The notes under the pieces: generated by a model
Database searches by the model: none
What the model was told of the DNA's origin: nothing
What the model saw: only the letters and a program-made list of their open reading frames with translations
Assembly (NCBI RefSeq): GCF_009674725.1
Contig: NZ_WKKH01000003.1
Location: 1-64,000 of the forward strand
Direction of reading: 5' to 3'
DNA length: 64,000 nt
Origin: Pedobacter petrophilus
GTDB taxonomy: Bacteria > Bacteroidota > Bacteroidia > Sphingobacteriales > Sphingobacteriaceae
Part shown: piece after piece, positions 7,778-17,057 of the stretch
Position numbering within the stretch: the first letter of the stretch is position 1
Layout: every line of letters starts with the position of its first letter
Made by a program: the position numbers and the translations under genes

Positions 7778-8220
7778 TGCGATTTCTATAATTTATTGAT
7801 TTCCAGGGCCATTTGGACTATACTGGATGGTCCGTTTCGGGATTACGAATATTGAGAAAATTATCAACATTTTAAACAAAAACTTCAAATAAATCGTAAC
7901 CTACTGACAGGTAATACCCTAACCTAGTTAACCTCAATTTTTTATGTTGATAACTATTTACTAACATCGTTTATCAACATTTTAATATAAAAGAAGCTAA
8001 CATTCCATCATTGATTCAATCAGCATTGTGGGAGCAAATTCCAAGCCACCTTCAAATCAGATTTGTTATATTTTGTAGTTTTTATCTTTCATAAAACTCA
8101 AACTCCTGATTATCAAGCATTGGTATAAAAGTTCTTTTTCTATTCATCTTTCAAACACAGTTTAAGCTTAAAATTTCTTTTTCTAAATATTGATTTGCAC
8201 CTGTAAATAAGCAATTTCTG
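7778..8220. other. Candidate chromosomal origin oriC
   Basis: This 443-bp gap upstream of dnaA has no gene. It holds three exact TTATCAACA DnaA boxes at 7861-7869 (+), 7945-7953 (-) and 7971-7979 (+). Two of them sit in nearly the same context, followed by TTTTAA. AT-rich pyrimidine-biased stretches at about 8060-8215 could unwind. TTATCAACA is an accepted one-mismatch variant of TTATCCACA and is common in Bacteroidota origins. The position next to dnaA supports the call. A GC-skew switch here would confirm it. Confidence 0.72.
7861..7979. promoter_or_regulatory. Cluster of three DnaA boxes
   Basis: TTATCAACA occurs at 7861-7869 and 7971-7979 on the plus strand and at 7945-7953 on the minus strand. 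Three exact copies in 119 bp are far above chance. They probably serve both origin firing and dnaA autoregulation. Confidence 0.8.
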
Positions 8221-9771
8221 CTACCTGTATTCTCCAAAGGTTTTGCGCAATACATCAGAAATTTCTCCAAGAGTTGCATATTTTTCTACTGCATCTATGA
8301 TTAATGGCATTAAATTTTCAGTTCCGTTTGCACCAACTTCCAACAAACTTAACGCCTTTTGAATAGCAATGTTATCCCGGGTACTTTTCAGATCAGTTAA
8401 TTTATCTGTCTGAAGTTTCCGAATGGAATCATCAATATTAAAGACTTCGGTTATCCCTTCCTCCTGCTGGGTAAACTTATTTACACCAACGGAAACCTGT
8501 TCTCCGGTCTCTATTTCTTTTTGATATTGATAAGCTGAGCTTGCAATCTCATTTTGCATATAATCACTTTCAATGGCCTTTACTGATCCGCCCATTGCAT
8601 CTATTTTATCGATATACAACCAGGCCGCAGCTTCTACTTCGTCTGTGAGGTTTTCTATAAAAAACGAACCCGCTAAGGGATCTACCGTATCTGTGACTCC
8701 ACTTTCAAACCCAATGATTTGTTGTGTACGCAAGGCTATTTTTGCCGCAGCCTCAGTTGGTAAAGACAGTGCCTCATCGTAACCATTGGTATGCAGGGAT
8801 TGCGTACCGCCTAAAACGGCAGCCATAGCCTGGTTTGTTACGCGTATTACGTTATTAAGGGGCTGTTGGGCTGTTAGTGTAGAACCTCCGGTTTGCGTAT
8901 GAAAGCGAAGCATTTGTGCTTTTGCATCTGAAGCGCCAAGTTCTTTTGTAATTTTTGCCCACATTCTTCGGGCTGCCCTGAATTTGGCAATCTCTTCAAA
9001 AAAATTGTTATGGCAATTAAAGAAAAATGAAAGTCGTTTTGCGAAAATATTAATCTCAAGCCCCTTTTCTATCGCCGCTTTAAGATAGGTTTTACCATTT
9101 GCCAGGGTAAAAGCTAACTCCTGTACGGCACTAGAACCAGCTTCACGAATATGGTAACCGGAAATGGAGATGGTATTCCACTTTGGAACTTCCTGACAAC
9201 AAAACTCAAAAATATCAGTGATTAATCGCATAGACTGCTTAGGCGGATAAATATATGTTCCCCTTGCGGCGTATTCCTTTAGGATATCGTTCTGAATGGT
9301 TCCTGAAATTTGCTTTAAATCTGCTCCCTGTTTTTTGGCCAGCGCGATATACATTGCCAGTAAAATAGATGCAGTTGCATTTATGGTCATTGAAGTCGTG
9401 ATATCTTTCAGCTGTATTCCATCAAAAAGTATTTCTATATCCTTTAACGAATCTATTGCAACCCCAACTTTTCCCACTTCTCCATCGGCCATTTCATGAT
9501 CGGAATCATAACCGATTTGCGTAGGTAAATCAAAAGCTACCGATAAGCCGGTAGTGCCCTGAGCCAATAAATAATGGTAGCGTTTATTTGATTCTTCGGC
9601 TGTAGAAAACCCAGCATACTGCCGCATGGTCCACAAACGGCCACGATACATATCTTTTTGAATGCCCCGTGTGAAAGGAAATTCACCTGGTTTTTCTTCC
9701 AGTGGCTTTGCCGAAGTATAAAGTTCTTTAATTTCTATCCCAGAAGTAGTGGTATGTTTTTTATCGCCCAT
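8221..9771 (-). CDS. Methylmalonyl-CoA mutase, catalytic (TIM-barrel) subunit
   Basis: 516 residues covering only the N-terminal catalytic domain. It ends at [14 protein letters not shown], exactly where the cobalamin-binding domain would begin in full-length mutases. Y52, R170 and H207 align in spacing (118 and 37 residues) with Tyr89, Arg207 and His244 of the Propionibacterium enzyme. Tyr and Arg at these sites go with methylmalonyl-CoA; isobutyryl- and hydroxyisobutyryl-CoA mutases change them. So it should interconvert succinyl-CoA and (R)-methylmalonyl-CoA with a separate B12 subunit, which is not in this window. The neighbours (dnaA, DUF7935 gene) give no metabolic context. Confidence 0.9.
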   Translation of the reverse strand: MGDKKHTTTSGIEIKELYTSAKPLEEKPGEFPFTRGIQKDMYRGRLWTMRQYAGFSTAEESNKRYHYLLAQGTTGLSVAFDLPTQIGYDSDHEMADGEVGKVGVAIDSLKDIEILFDGIQLKDITTSMTINATASILLAMYIALAKKQGADLKQISGTIQNDILKEYAARGTYIYPPKQSMRLITDIFEFCCQEVPKWNTISISGYHIREAGSSAVQELAFTLANGKTYLKAAIEKGLEINIFAKRLSFFFNCHNNFFEEIAKFRAARRMWAKITKELGASDAKAQMLRFHTQTGGSTLTAQQPLNNVIRVTNQAMAAVLGGTQSLHTNGYDEALSLPTEAAAKIALRTQQIIGFESGVTDTVDPLAGSFFIENLTDEVEAAAWLYIDKIDAMGGSVKAIESDYMQNEIASSAYQYQKEIETGEQVSVGVNKFTQQEEGITEVFNIDDSIRKLQTDKLTDLKSTRDNIAIQKALSLLEVGANGTENLMPLIIDAVEKYATLGEISDVLRKTFGEYR

Positions 9772-9870
9772 ATTTGGTTAATTGATCATTAGTTACCAGC
9801 CAAATTCCTCATTTGCCAGCGGGTTACAGTTGATGTTAAAAGATCAACTGGCAATAAAATTACCAAAAGA

Positions 9871-10401
9871 TTAAAATAATCTTTGAATATCCTTTTTGAC
9901 CAACTCGATGGTTAAATCGTAAGGATTTTCATCAATACCAGCCATGTGTGTTAAAATTGCTTTGCTTAATTCTATCCCATTCGCATCTGCAGGCAAACCA
10001 CCAACAGCATTATTAATCATTGCAATTGTATCATCCTTTAATTTACGAACAACATTCCAGGTAATACTATCAACATATAATTGTTGCGTAATGTTATGTT
10101 GATATTCTGATTTTACTTCATTCAATATACCTGCCTGAAGAGTTGAAATCCCAATTCCCTGCTGATGTAAACGCACCAATAGATTAGCAGGATTGATCCG
10201 GTCTGTAAAAATGATTAATCGTTCATGCGCCTGTAAACGTAAAGGCAACAGGTGCGCCCTGCTTTCTTTGTTTAACTCAATTTCTTTTAAATTAAAAAAC
10301 CGCTGTATATCGTTCTTTAAAATGTAATATACGCCCATTAAGGCCATAAAAATGCCTGCAAATAAGATAACTACGTCAGTTAAGATCTGTTGGATGTTCA
10401 T
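9871..10401 (-). CDS. Membrane-anchored protein of unknown function (DUF7935-like)
   Basis: 176 residues. One N-terminal transmembrane helix (about 8-27) is followed by a soluble helical domain. The segment LLPLRLQAHERLIIFTDRI with downstream NPANLLVRL is the recognisable core of a protein family restricted to Bacteroidota (I believe DUF7935). No catalytic motif is seen and the function is unknown. It is divergent from the HesB/IscA gene, with about 90 bp between them, and lies 100 bp upstream of the mutase gene on the same strand. Confidence 0.75.
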   Translation of the reverse strand: MNIQQILTDVVILFAGIFMALMGVYYILKNDIQRFFNLKEIELNKESRAHLLPLRLQAHERLIIFTDRINPANLLVRLHQQGIGISTLQAGILNEVKSEYQHNITQQLYVDSITWNVVRKLKDDTIAMINNAVGGLPADANGIELSKAILTHMAGIDENPYDLTIELVKKDIQRLF

Positions 10402-10465
10402 AGGTATTGTTTAAATACGGTAATTTTCCCTAACCGTTGAAAGCAAAAATGTGCATTATTATTTA

Positions 10466-10473
10466 TATTTGTA
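10466..10473 (+). promoter_or_regulatory. -7 promoter element of the IscA-type gene
   Basis: TATATTTG, a perfect TAnnTTTG, lies 22 bp before the start codon. No matching -33 TTTG is seen at the usual spacing. Confidence 0.5.
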
Positions 10474-10494
10474 ACAGATAAAATTTAAATAGAT

Positions 10495-10848
10495 ATGAGC
10501 ACAACAGTTGATACCACATTTGCACCGGTTACTTTCTCTGAGGGAGCATCTAAAGAACTATATAAATTAAAAGATCAGCAGGAGATTGGCGAGAATTATG
10601 GCTTACGCGTTGGCGTTGAAGGCGGTGGTTGCGCAGGAATGAATTATATTTTAGGTTTCGATCAAAAGAAAGATGGCGACCAGGAATTTTTTATCGATGG
10701 GATTAAAGTTTTTATGAATAAAGCGCATCAAATGTACTTAATGGGCATGATGATCGACTGGCAGGATGGATTAAATTCACGTGGTTTTACTTTTGTAAAC
10801 CCTAATGCAACCAGTACCTGCGGTTGCGGAACAAGCTTCTCTGCATAA
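10495..10848 (+). CDS. HesB/IscA family iron-sulfur assembly protein
   Basis: 117 residues. The three conserved cysteines of A-type Fe-S carriers are present: C46 in GGGCAGMNY and the C109-G-C111 pair near the C-terminus. The protein should bind and hand over Fe-S clusters or iron to apo-proteins in the cytoplasm. The N-terminal 10 residues are extra but short. No suf or isc genes are next to it, so it stands alone in the region. It is followed by a probable terminator. Whether it is ErpA-, SufA- or IscA-like cannot be told from sequence inspection. Confidence 0.92.
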   Translation: MSTTVDTTFAPVTFSEGASKELYKLKDQQEIGENYGLRVGVEGGGCAGMNYILGFDQKKDGDQEFFIDGIKVFMNKAHQMYLMGMMIDWQDGLNSRGFTFVNPNATSTCGCGTSFSA

Positions 10849-10875
10849 AAAAAATATTATTGTAACATAAAGTAT

Positions 10876-10907
10876 AGTCCCCTTGTCTAAACATCGGGAC
10901 TTTTTTT
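10876..10907 (+). terminator. Probable terminator after the IscA-type gene
   Basis: AGTCCC at 10876-10881 pairs with GGGACT at 10896-10901 around a 14-nt loop, followed by seven T. The stem is short but G+C-rich and directly followed by the T-run. Confidence 0.6.
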
Positions 10908-10993
10908 ATTTCTACACCTAGAAGTTAAGGAATAGGTATAGCGTTTAAGATTAATTATCTTGATCCCCATACTAAATACTTTACACGCAGCAA

Positions 10994-12223
10994 ATGAACT
11001 ACAGAGAAAACATCAGACTGGCATTAGAATCCATTAAGGGTAACCGTTTGCGCACCATGCTTACTGCCTTAATAATTGCTATCGGCCTAATGGCACTCGT
11101 TGGAATTCTGACAACTCTTGATGCGGTGAAAAAAAGTATGACAGATGCTTTTAGCAGCATGGGAGCCAATTCTTTTACGATTAGAAACCGTGGCACAGGT
11201 ATCAGGATTGGAAACGGGAAGAGACCGAAACCCTTTAAATCCATCCGTTATGAGGATGCAATTAAGTTTAAAGACAGCTTAAATGCACCTGCAACTGTTG
11301 CGGTGAGTGTAGTTGCCAGTGGAGGTTCTACCATAAAATATGGTAATTTAAAAACCAACCCTAACATTAATGTACAAGGCATTGATGAAAATGGTCTTGC
11401 ATCTCAGGGTTTAAATCTTTCTGAAGGAAGAAATTTTGGCGCTTCTGAAGTAAAGATGGGAAATAACGTTTGCATTGTAGGTGGCGAAGTGGTAACCCGG
11501 CTTTTCAAAGATACCGACCCTATGGATAAGTTAATTAACGTAGGTAATAACCGTTTTAAAATTGTTGGGGTTTTAGAGAAAAAAGGTTCGAGCATGGGTT
11601 TTAGCGGAGACAGGGCGGTTTATGTTCCCTTATTAAAAGCGAAGCAGATTAATGCAAATGCCAATCCATCGTACACGATTACTGTTATGGTATCTGACAA
11701 TAATGATCAGGAAAATGTAATTGGAGAATCATCAGCTTTATTTAGAAATATCCGAAAAGTTAAGGTTAAGGAACCTAATAATTTTGAAATTACGAAGAGT
11801 GATGCCATTGCACAGACCTTATTTGAAAACCTGGCTTTTGTTGCTGTAGGCGGAATAGCGATTGGAATCATCACCTTAATTGGCGCATCAATAGGTTTGA
11901 TGAATATCATGCTGGTTTCTGTAACCGAACGAACAAGAGAAATTGGAATTAGAAAGGCCATTGGCGCCAATCCTAAAGTGATTCGCAGACAATTTCTTAT
12001 TGAGGCTGTTGTCATCTGTTTAATGGGTGGCGCATTAGGAATTTTCCTGGGAATTGTTTTAGGTAATATCATATCCCTGGCCATGGGTGGAGCATTCCTC
12101 ATCCCCTGGGCATTTATTTTAGGCGGATTTGTGCTCTGCGTTGGCGTAGGAATTCTTTCGGGTTATTATCCTGCCAAAAAAGCATCAAGACTAGACCCTG
12201 TGGAGGCATTAAGATACGAGTAA
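10994..12223 (+). CDS. ABC transporter permease, MacB/FtsX type
   Basis: 409 residues. TM1 lies at about 20-42. A periplasmic MacB core domain (about 45-245) follows. Three C-terminal helices (about 285-400) form the FtsX domain, including TERTREIGIRKAIGANPK, the coupling segment of these type VII ABC systems. The C-terminus PAKKASRLDPVEALRYE is classical. Such permeases work with a MacB-type ATPase in lipoprotein, peptide or drug export, or in signal transmission. No ATPase or membrane fusion protein gene is adjacent, so the partner must be elsewhere. Confidence 0.92.
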   Translation: MNYRENIRLALESIKGNRLRTMLTALIIAIGLMALVGILTTLDAVKKSMTDAFSSMGANSFTIRNRGTGIRIGNGKRPKPFKSIRYEDAIKFKDSLNAPATVAVSVVASGGSTIKYGNLKTNPNINVQGIDENGLASQGLNLSEGRNFGASEVKMGNNVCIVGGEVVTRLFKDTDPMDKLINVGNNRFKIVGVLEKKGSSMGFSGDRAVYVPLLKAKQINANANPSYTITVMVSDNNDQENVIGESSALFRNIRKVKVKEPNNFEITKSDAIAQTLFENLAFVAVGGIAIGIITLIGASIGLMNIMLVSVTERTREIGIRKAIGANPKVIRRQFLIEAVVICLMGGALGIFLGIVLGNIISLAMGGAFLIPWAFILGGFVLCVGVGILSGYYPAKKASRLDPVEALRYE

Positions 12224-12269
12224 GCCTCGGTTATTTTAGTTTCGACTGACTTAAGAACAGAACAATATC

Positions 12270-13010
12270 TTAAATAAAAACATTGTTTAATTGGTGCTGA
12301 CTCAACAATTGCTGCATCAGCGGCGTATACAAACTTTCTTCGAGGGCAGCGGCATGTTTGAGATGATGCATATCGCTGCCTATGAAATCCACAAGGTGGA
12401 ATTCAATCATTTCTTCTGCCGCATTTTTTGCACCAGATCCGTAATAACCGGTTAAGGCAATAGAATTCATTTGAAGCAAGCAACCCATTTCGCTAATTTG
12501 ATGTAAACTTTCGATGGAATTATAAAAATACGGATAGCGCTCCGGGTGTGCCAATACAGGCTGAAATCCGGCATCCTGAATAATCTTAATAAAATCTAAA
12601 AGATTTGGTGGCGCATTGATGTAGGAAAGCTCAAAAAGCAAATATTCTTTTCCAAATGTTAAAACTTCCTTTTGTCTTACTTTCTTTTCCAGTGTTTCAT
12701 CCAGGTAGTATTCAGCGGCAGCATCTACTTCCAGATCAAGCTGGATATCGCTGAGCCCTTTCCTTAAAATATCAAGTCCGCGATTAATAGTATCAGGCGT
12801 ATTCCTGAAATAATCCGCCATGATATGAGGTGTAGCAATCAGCTTTTTAAATCCAAGCGCTTTAAAACGTTTAGCCAATTGAATAGAATCGTTTAACGTC
12901 TGGGCTCCATCATCTATTCCTGGAATAATATGCGAATGCATATCTACCCCAATATTGGAGAAATTAAATTCGGGTACTATTCTCTTTTTTTTAAATAATC
13001 CGAACATCAC
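12270..13010 (-). CDS. CpsB/YwqE-like tyrosine-protein phosphatase (PHP domain)
   Basis: 246 residues. PHP metal motifs are GVDMHSHIIPGIDDG (H25, H27), the histidine in LIATPHIMADYF, the histidine in LAHPERYPY, and GSDMHH near the end. CpsB/CapC phosphatases remove phosphate from BY-kinases that control capsule and exopolysaccharide chain length. It is the last gene of a leftward nucleotide-sugar operon (ugd, UDP-glucuronate decarboxylase, galE, unknown), which fits. No BY-kinase gene lies in the window. The gap to the upstream gene is 8 bp. Confidence 0.9.
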   Translation of the reverse strand: MMFGLFKKKRIVPEFNFSNIGVDMHSHIIPGIDDGAQTLNDSIQLAKRFKALGFKKLIATPHIMADYFRNTPDTINRGLDILRKGLSDIQLDLEVDAAAEYYLDETLEKKVRQKEVLTFGKEYLLFELSYINAPPNLLDFIKIIQDAGFQPVLAHPERYPYFYNSIESLHQISEMGCLLQMNSIALTGYYGSGAKNAAEEMIEFHLVDFIGSDMHHLKHAAALEESLYTPLMQQLLSQHQLNNVFI

Positions 13011-13018
13011 AATAGTTC

Positions 13019-13576
13019 TTAATTTATTTCTTTTGGAAGATTTGACGCCTCAGCCGATGAAGCTAATTTAGAAGAATAGATTTTATGGAGCAAATTATTT
13101 AAGTCTTCACTTAAATCAAATTGTAAATCCTCATGCAATTTCTTGTACTTATTAATGGTTACAGCTACCGTTTTTAAGTAAAATGTAGAAAATAAAATCA
13201 TATAATCCCGGTAGCCCAATGTAGACTTTCTGAAATCAAAAGGCACCATATTTAAAATAAAGATCTTCAGTTCAACCTCCCCAACCGGATCTTTAGTCAC
13301 CTTGTAAAAATGATTTACAGAAGTAATCATTTTTCGTACTTTAACTAAGCCTTCCTTCGCATTTAGCTTTTTTAAATCGGCTATTTGTGCTTCTACATCG
13401 GCTTTGATTTGCTCTTTCCTATTCTCCAGGTCAATGTTATCTTCCAGTAATTTATAATGAAGGTGTTCGGTAAGCACTTTGTCTTTTGCAACTAAACGCA
13501 ATAATAACCTGTCTTTTTCCTTTACGGGCAAGTCTGTTATTGCATTTTTTAAATCTTTGTGCTCCGATAGTTTCAT
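13019..13576 (-). CDS. Hypothetical protein in the polysaccharide operon
   Basis: 185 residues, not recognised. It is highly charged and helical. A likely coiled region at about 48-80 (ENRKEQIKADVEAQIADLKK) is followed by a more compact part with VPFDFRKSTLGYRDYMILF. There is no signal peptide or membrane segment. Its start codon abuts the galE stop with no gap, and cpsB follows 8 bp later, so it is certainly co-expressed with sugar-nucleotide genes. A role in exopolysaccharide control is possible from context only. Confidence 0.7.
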   Translation of the reverse strand: MKLSEHKDLKNAITDLPVKEKDRLLLRLVAKDKVLTEHLHYKLLEDNIDLENRKEQIKADVEAQIADLKKLNAKEGLVKVRKMITSVNHFYKVTKDPVGEVELKIFILNMVPFDFRKSTLGYRDYMILFSTFYLKTVAVTINKYKKLHEDLQFDLSEDLNNLLHKIYSSKLASSAEASNLPKEIN

Positions 13577-14599
13577 CTAAAACGGGTTAGCCTTGATGTA
13601 TTTTTCCCATTCCCAGGCAGATCTCATCATCTCATTGATATCCAAAGATGCTTTCCAGCCTAATTCCTCATTAGACTTTGTTACATCACCGTAAATTTGA
13701 ACGATATCTCCGGCTCTCCTTGGACCAAGGTTATAATCAAGTTTCTCTCCGTTAACACTTTCAAAGGCTGAAATGATTTCTAAAACTGAAGATCCTTTTC
13801 CGGTTCCGATATTAAAAACATCATAATTTGAAGAAGTTTCTTTCTGCTCTAGCTTTTTTATTGCGGCTACATGTGCTTTTGCCAGGTCTACCACATGAAT
13901 ATAATCACGAATAGCAGAACCATCCGGAGTATCATAATCATTGCCGTAAACTGTAATTGGCCCGCGTTTCCCAATAGCAGATTGCGTAATAAAAGGAACC
14001 AGATTCGCTGGAACACCATTTGGCAACTCACCGATTAACGCCGTTTCATGTGCACCTACCGGATTAAAATAACGTAAAGCGATTACATTCAGCTCTGGCG
14101 TTACTGCTGCAGTTTCAGCTAAAATCTCTTCTGCAACCTGCTTGGTATTTCCATATGGAGATTCTGCCTTTTTAACAGGGGCAGCCTCTGTAACCGGTAA
14201 GCTATCGGGTTGCCCATAAACCGTACAGGAAGAGGAAAACACAAAGTCAATCTTTCTGTTAAATGAGGTCAACAGGTTAATTAAGCCATAAAAATTATTT
14301 TTATAATATTTTAAGGGCTGCTGAACAGATTCGCCGACAGCTTTTGATGCCGCAAAATGGATAATCCCGGTAACATCTGTCTGGGCTGCAGCAAATTCTT
14401 TAACTGCATTTTCATCCCGAAGGTCAATTTCATTAAAATCAAACCACTTCCCGGTAATGGCATGCAGCTGAGTTAAAATTTTAATATTCGAATTAGACAA
14501 GTTATCAACAATGACAACCTCGTAACCTGCATTATGCAACTCTACAACGGTATGCGAACCTATATATCCCGTTCCACCGGTAACTAATATTTTTGACAT
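13577..14599 (-). CDS. galE: UDP-glucose 4-epimerase
   Basis: 340 residues, normal for GalE. NAD-binding GGTGYIGSHT (8-17), the catalytic Ser in FSSSCTVYG (about 121-129) and the Y149-x3-K153 pair mark an extended short-chain dehydrogenase. The ALRYFNPVGAH segment and the C-terminal GTGKGSSVLEI are typical for GalE. It interconverts UDP-glucose and UDP-galactose in the cytoplasm. It lies 1 bp from the UDP-glucuronate decarboxylase gene upstream and directly abuts the unknown gene downstream. Confidence 0.95.
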   Translation of the reverse strand: MSKILVTGGTGYIGSHTVVELHNAGYEVVIVDNLSNSNIKILTQLHAITGKWFDFNEIDLRDENAVKEFAAAQTDVTGIIHFAASKAVGESVQQPLKYYKNNFYGLINLLTSFNRKIDFVFSSSCTVYGQPDSLPVTEAAPVKKAESPYGNTKQVAEEILAETAAVTPELNVIALRYFNPVGAHETALIGELPNGVPANLVPFITQSAIGKRGPITVYGNDYDTPDGSAIRDYIHVVDLAKAHVAAIKKLEQKETSSNYDVFNIGTGKGSSVLEIISAFESVNGEKLDYNLGPRRAGDIVQIYGDVTKSNEELGWKASLDINEMMRSAWEWEKYIKANPF

Positions 14600-14600
14600 C

Positions 14601-15629
14601 TTAACGGTTAAATGTGGTAAAATCTTTATGCTCTATCTTTTCTAAGGCCTCTGCCGGCAAAGATTTGAAATACTCATAAGTAATTCTCAAACCTTCAGCA
14701 CGCCCTACTTTTGGCTCCCATCCTAAAATTTCCCGGGCCTTTGTAATATCCGGACGTCTTTGTTTTGGATCATCCTGAGGAAGTTCTCTATATACTATTT
14801 TCTGTGAGGTACCGGTAAGTTTGATGATTTCTTCGCAAAACTGCTTAATGGTAATCTCATCGGGATTACCAACATTTACAGGCTGAGCATAATCACTCAT
14901 GAGTAAACGGAAAATCCCTTCAATTAAATCATCTACATAGCAAAACGAACGTGTTTGACTTCCATCTCCAAATACCGTTAAATCTTCACCCCTTAAAGCC
15001 TGCCCGATAAAAGCAGGTAAAACGCGACCGTCATTAAGTCGCATTCTTGGTCCGTAAGTGTTAAAAATTCTAATGATTCTGGTTTCTACACCGTGGAAGG
15101 TATGGTATGCCATGGTAATGGCTTCCTGGAAACGTTTCGCCTCATCGTAAACACCACGCGGACCAACAGGATTTACATTACCCCAGTATTCTTCTGGCTG
15201 AGGATTTACACTTGGATCTCCATAAACTTCTGATGTAGATGCAATTAACATCCTCGCGCCTTTATTTCTGGCCAGACCTAAAAGATTGTGCGTACCTAAT
15301 GAACCTACTTTTAAAGTTTGAATTGGAATTTTAAGGTAGTCGATAGGACTAGCCGGAGAAGCAAAATGAAGAATATAATCCAGTTTACCGGGGATGTGCA
15401 CGAATTTAGAAACATCATGATTGTAAAACTCGAAGTTCTCTAACTTGAAGAGGTGTTCGATGTTTGCCATATCTCCGGTAATCAGATTATCCATTCCGAT
15501 AACATGATAATCTTCTTTAACAAAACGATCACAAAGGTGGGAACCTAAAAATCCGGCTGCACCTGTAATCAAAATTCTTTTTCGAAACCCTGAATCCCCC
15601 AAAGGAGATTTTTCCTGTCTTTCGCTCAT
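14601..15629 (-). CDS. UDP-glucuronate decarboxylase (UDP-xylose synthase)
   Basis: 342 residues. NAD-binding [11 protein letters not shown] (21-31), STSEVYGDP (131-139) and [13 protein letters not shown] with Y161 and K165 identify the UXS branch. The enzyme turns UDP-glucuronate into UDP-xylose. Its substrate is made by the UDP-glucose dehydrogenase encoded just upstream. The first 16 residues carry [10 protein letters not shown] before the core domain begins at RKRILITG. This looks like a translated small repeat rather than family sequence (see findings). The core length is otherwise normal. Confidence 0.93.
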   Translation of the reverse strand: MSERQEKSPLGDSGFRKRILITGAAGFLGSHLCDRFVKEDYHVIGMDNLITGDMANIEHLFKLENFEFYNHDVSKFVHIPGKLDYILHFASPASPIDYLKIPIQTLKVGSLGTHNLLGLARNKGARMLIASTSEVYGDPSVNPQPEEYWGNVNPVGPRGVYDEAKRFQEAITMAYHTFHGVETRIIRIFNTYGPRMRLNDGRVLPAFIGQALRGEDLTVFGDGSQTRSFCYVDDLIEGIFRLLMSDYAQPVNVGNPDEITIKQFCEEIIKLTGTSQKIVYRELPQDDPKQRRPDITKAREILGWEPKVGRAEGLRITYEYFKSLPAEALEKIEHKDFTTFNR

Positions 15630-15681
15630 ATTTATTTTAATATTATCTTTCCGTTAGTTGCTTCGCGTTTATCCTTTGCAG

Positions 15682-16995
15682 CTACGGGGTTAATAATTTT
15701 CTGCCAATACTGTTATAATAATAGCCAAGATCGATCATTTTTTGCAAATCGTATAAATTTCGACCGTCAAAAATCACTTTATTTTTCAAAACCTTATCTA
15801 TTTTTTCAAAATCCGGATTACGAAATACCGACCATTCTGTTGCAATCAGCAATGCATCTGCATCTACCAGGGCCTCATATTGGTTTTTGGCATATTTCAC
15901 CTTGTCTCCAATAATGCCTGCTACGTTTTCCATCGCTTCGGGATCAAATACGGTAACGGTAGCACCATTTTCAATTAAAGCATTGATAATATATAAAGCC
16001 GGAGCTTCGCGAATATCATCAGTTTCTGGCTTAAAGGCTAGCCCCCAAAGTGCAAAATGCTTTCCTTTAATATCATTTTTATAATATTTAAGCACCTTAT
16101 CTACCAAGATAGTTTTTTGTCGTTCGTTAACTTCCATTACAGATTTCAGAATCTGAAAATCATATTCGTAATCATCAGAAGATTTAACCAAGGCCTGAAC
16201 ATCCTTAGGAAAACAAGATCCTCCGTAGCCGACTCCAGGGAAAAGAAAACGTTTACCAATCCGCTCATCCGATCCAATTCCTTTTCTTACGGCATCTACA
16301 TCAGCCCCTACCAGTTCACAAAGGTTTGCCACCTCATTCATGAAGGTAATTTTTGTAGCAAGAAAAGAGTTTGCGGCATATTTTGTTAGTTCAGAAGAAC
16401 GCTCATCCATAAATAAAATGGGGTTGCCCTGGCGAACATACGGACCATAAAGCTCAGCCATTAGTTTTTTAGCCCTTTCGCTTTTTGTACCTAATACCAC
16501 CCGATCCGGCTTCATAAAATCATCAACTGCAACACCTTCTCTCAAAAATTCCGGATTGGAAACCACATCTACTTCAATGGAAGTATGTTCCTGAAAAACG
16601 GCTTTTACCTTATCTGCTGTACCAACTGGCACTGTAGACTTATTTACAATCACTTTATATTCTGTAATCAGCTTAGAAATATCTTTTGCCGCACCTAGAA
16701 TGTACGACAAGTCAGCAGCCCCATCTCCTCCTGGAGGCGTAGGTAATGCCATGAAAATGATTTGGGCATCTTTCACTGCATCAGCAAGATTGGTGGTAAA
16801 AGTTAACCGGCCTTGTGCAATATTTCTATGAAAAAGCAGGTCCAATCCAGGCTCATAAATCGGCACCTCGCCGTTTTGCATTTTCTTTACCTTTGTTTCA
16901 TTTATGTCGACACAGATGACGTCGTTTCCGGTTTCTGCTAAACAAGTTCCGGTAACTAAACCTACGTATCCGGTACCAATAACGGCTATTTTCAT
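15682..16995 (-). CDS. ugd: UDP-glucose 6-dehydrogenase
   Basis: 437 residues. NAD-binding GTGYVG at 7-12, the NKSTVPVGT segment (about 118-126) and the catalytic cysteine C261 in GYGGSCFPKD are all intact. It oxidises UDP-glucose to UDP-glucuronate using two NAD+. It is the first gene of the leftward set and feeds the next gene, the UDP-glucuronate decarboxylase, 52 bp downstream. It is divergent from waaA, with about 60 bp between the start codons. Confidence 0.96.
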   Translation of the reverse strand: MKIAVIGTGYVGLVTGTCLAETGNDVICVDINETKVKKMQNGEVPIYEPGLDLLFHRNIAQGRLTFTTNLADAVKDAQIIFMALPTPPGGDGAADLSYILGAAKDISKLITEYKVIVNKSTVPVGTADKVKAVFQEHTSIEVDVVSNPEFLREGVAVDDFMKPDRVVLGTKSERAKKLMAELYGPYVRQGNPILFMDERSSELTKYAANSFLATKITFMNEVANLCELVGADVDAVRKGIGSDERIGKRFLFPGVGYGGSCFPKDVQALVKSSDDYEYDFQILKSVMEVNERQKTILVDKVLKYYKNDIKGKHFALWGLAFKPETDDIREAPALYIINALIENGATVTVFDPEAMENVAGIIGDKVKYAKNQYEALVDADALLIATEWSVFRNPDFEKIDKVLKNKVIFDGRNLYDLQKMIDLGYYYNSIGRKLLTP

Positions 16996-17057
16996 ATATT
17001 CTTAAGCTTTTTAAATATATTCGTTTTATCTTGCCACGAAGATATGAAATTACACTT

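Noticed and set aside
17031-17057. TTG start giving waaA nine extra residues
   Set aside because: WaaA proteins begin with the membrane anchor that starts at ATG 17058, and the extra residues have no family support.
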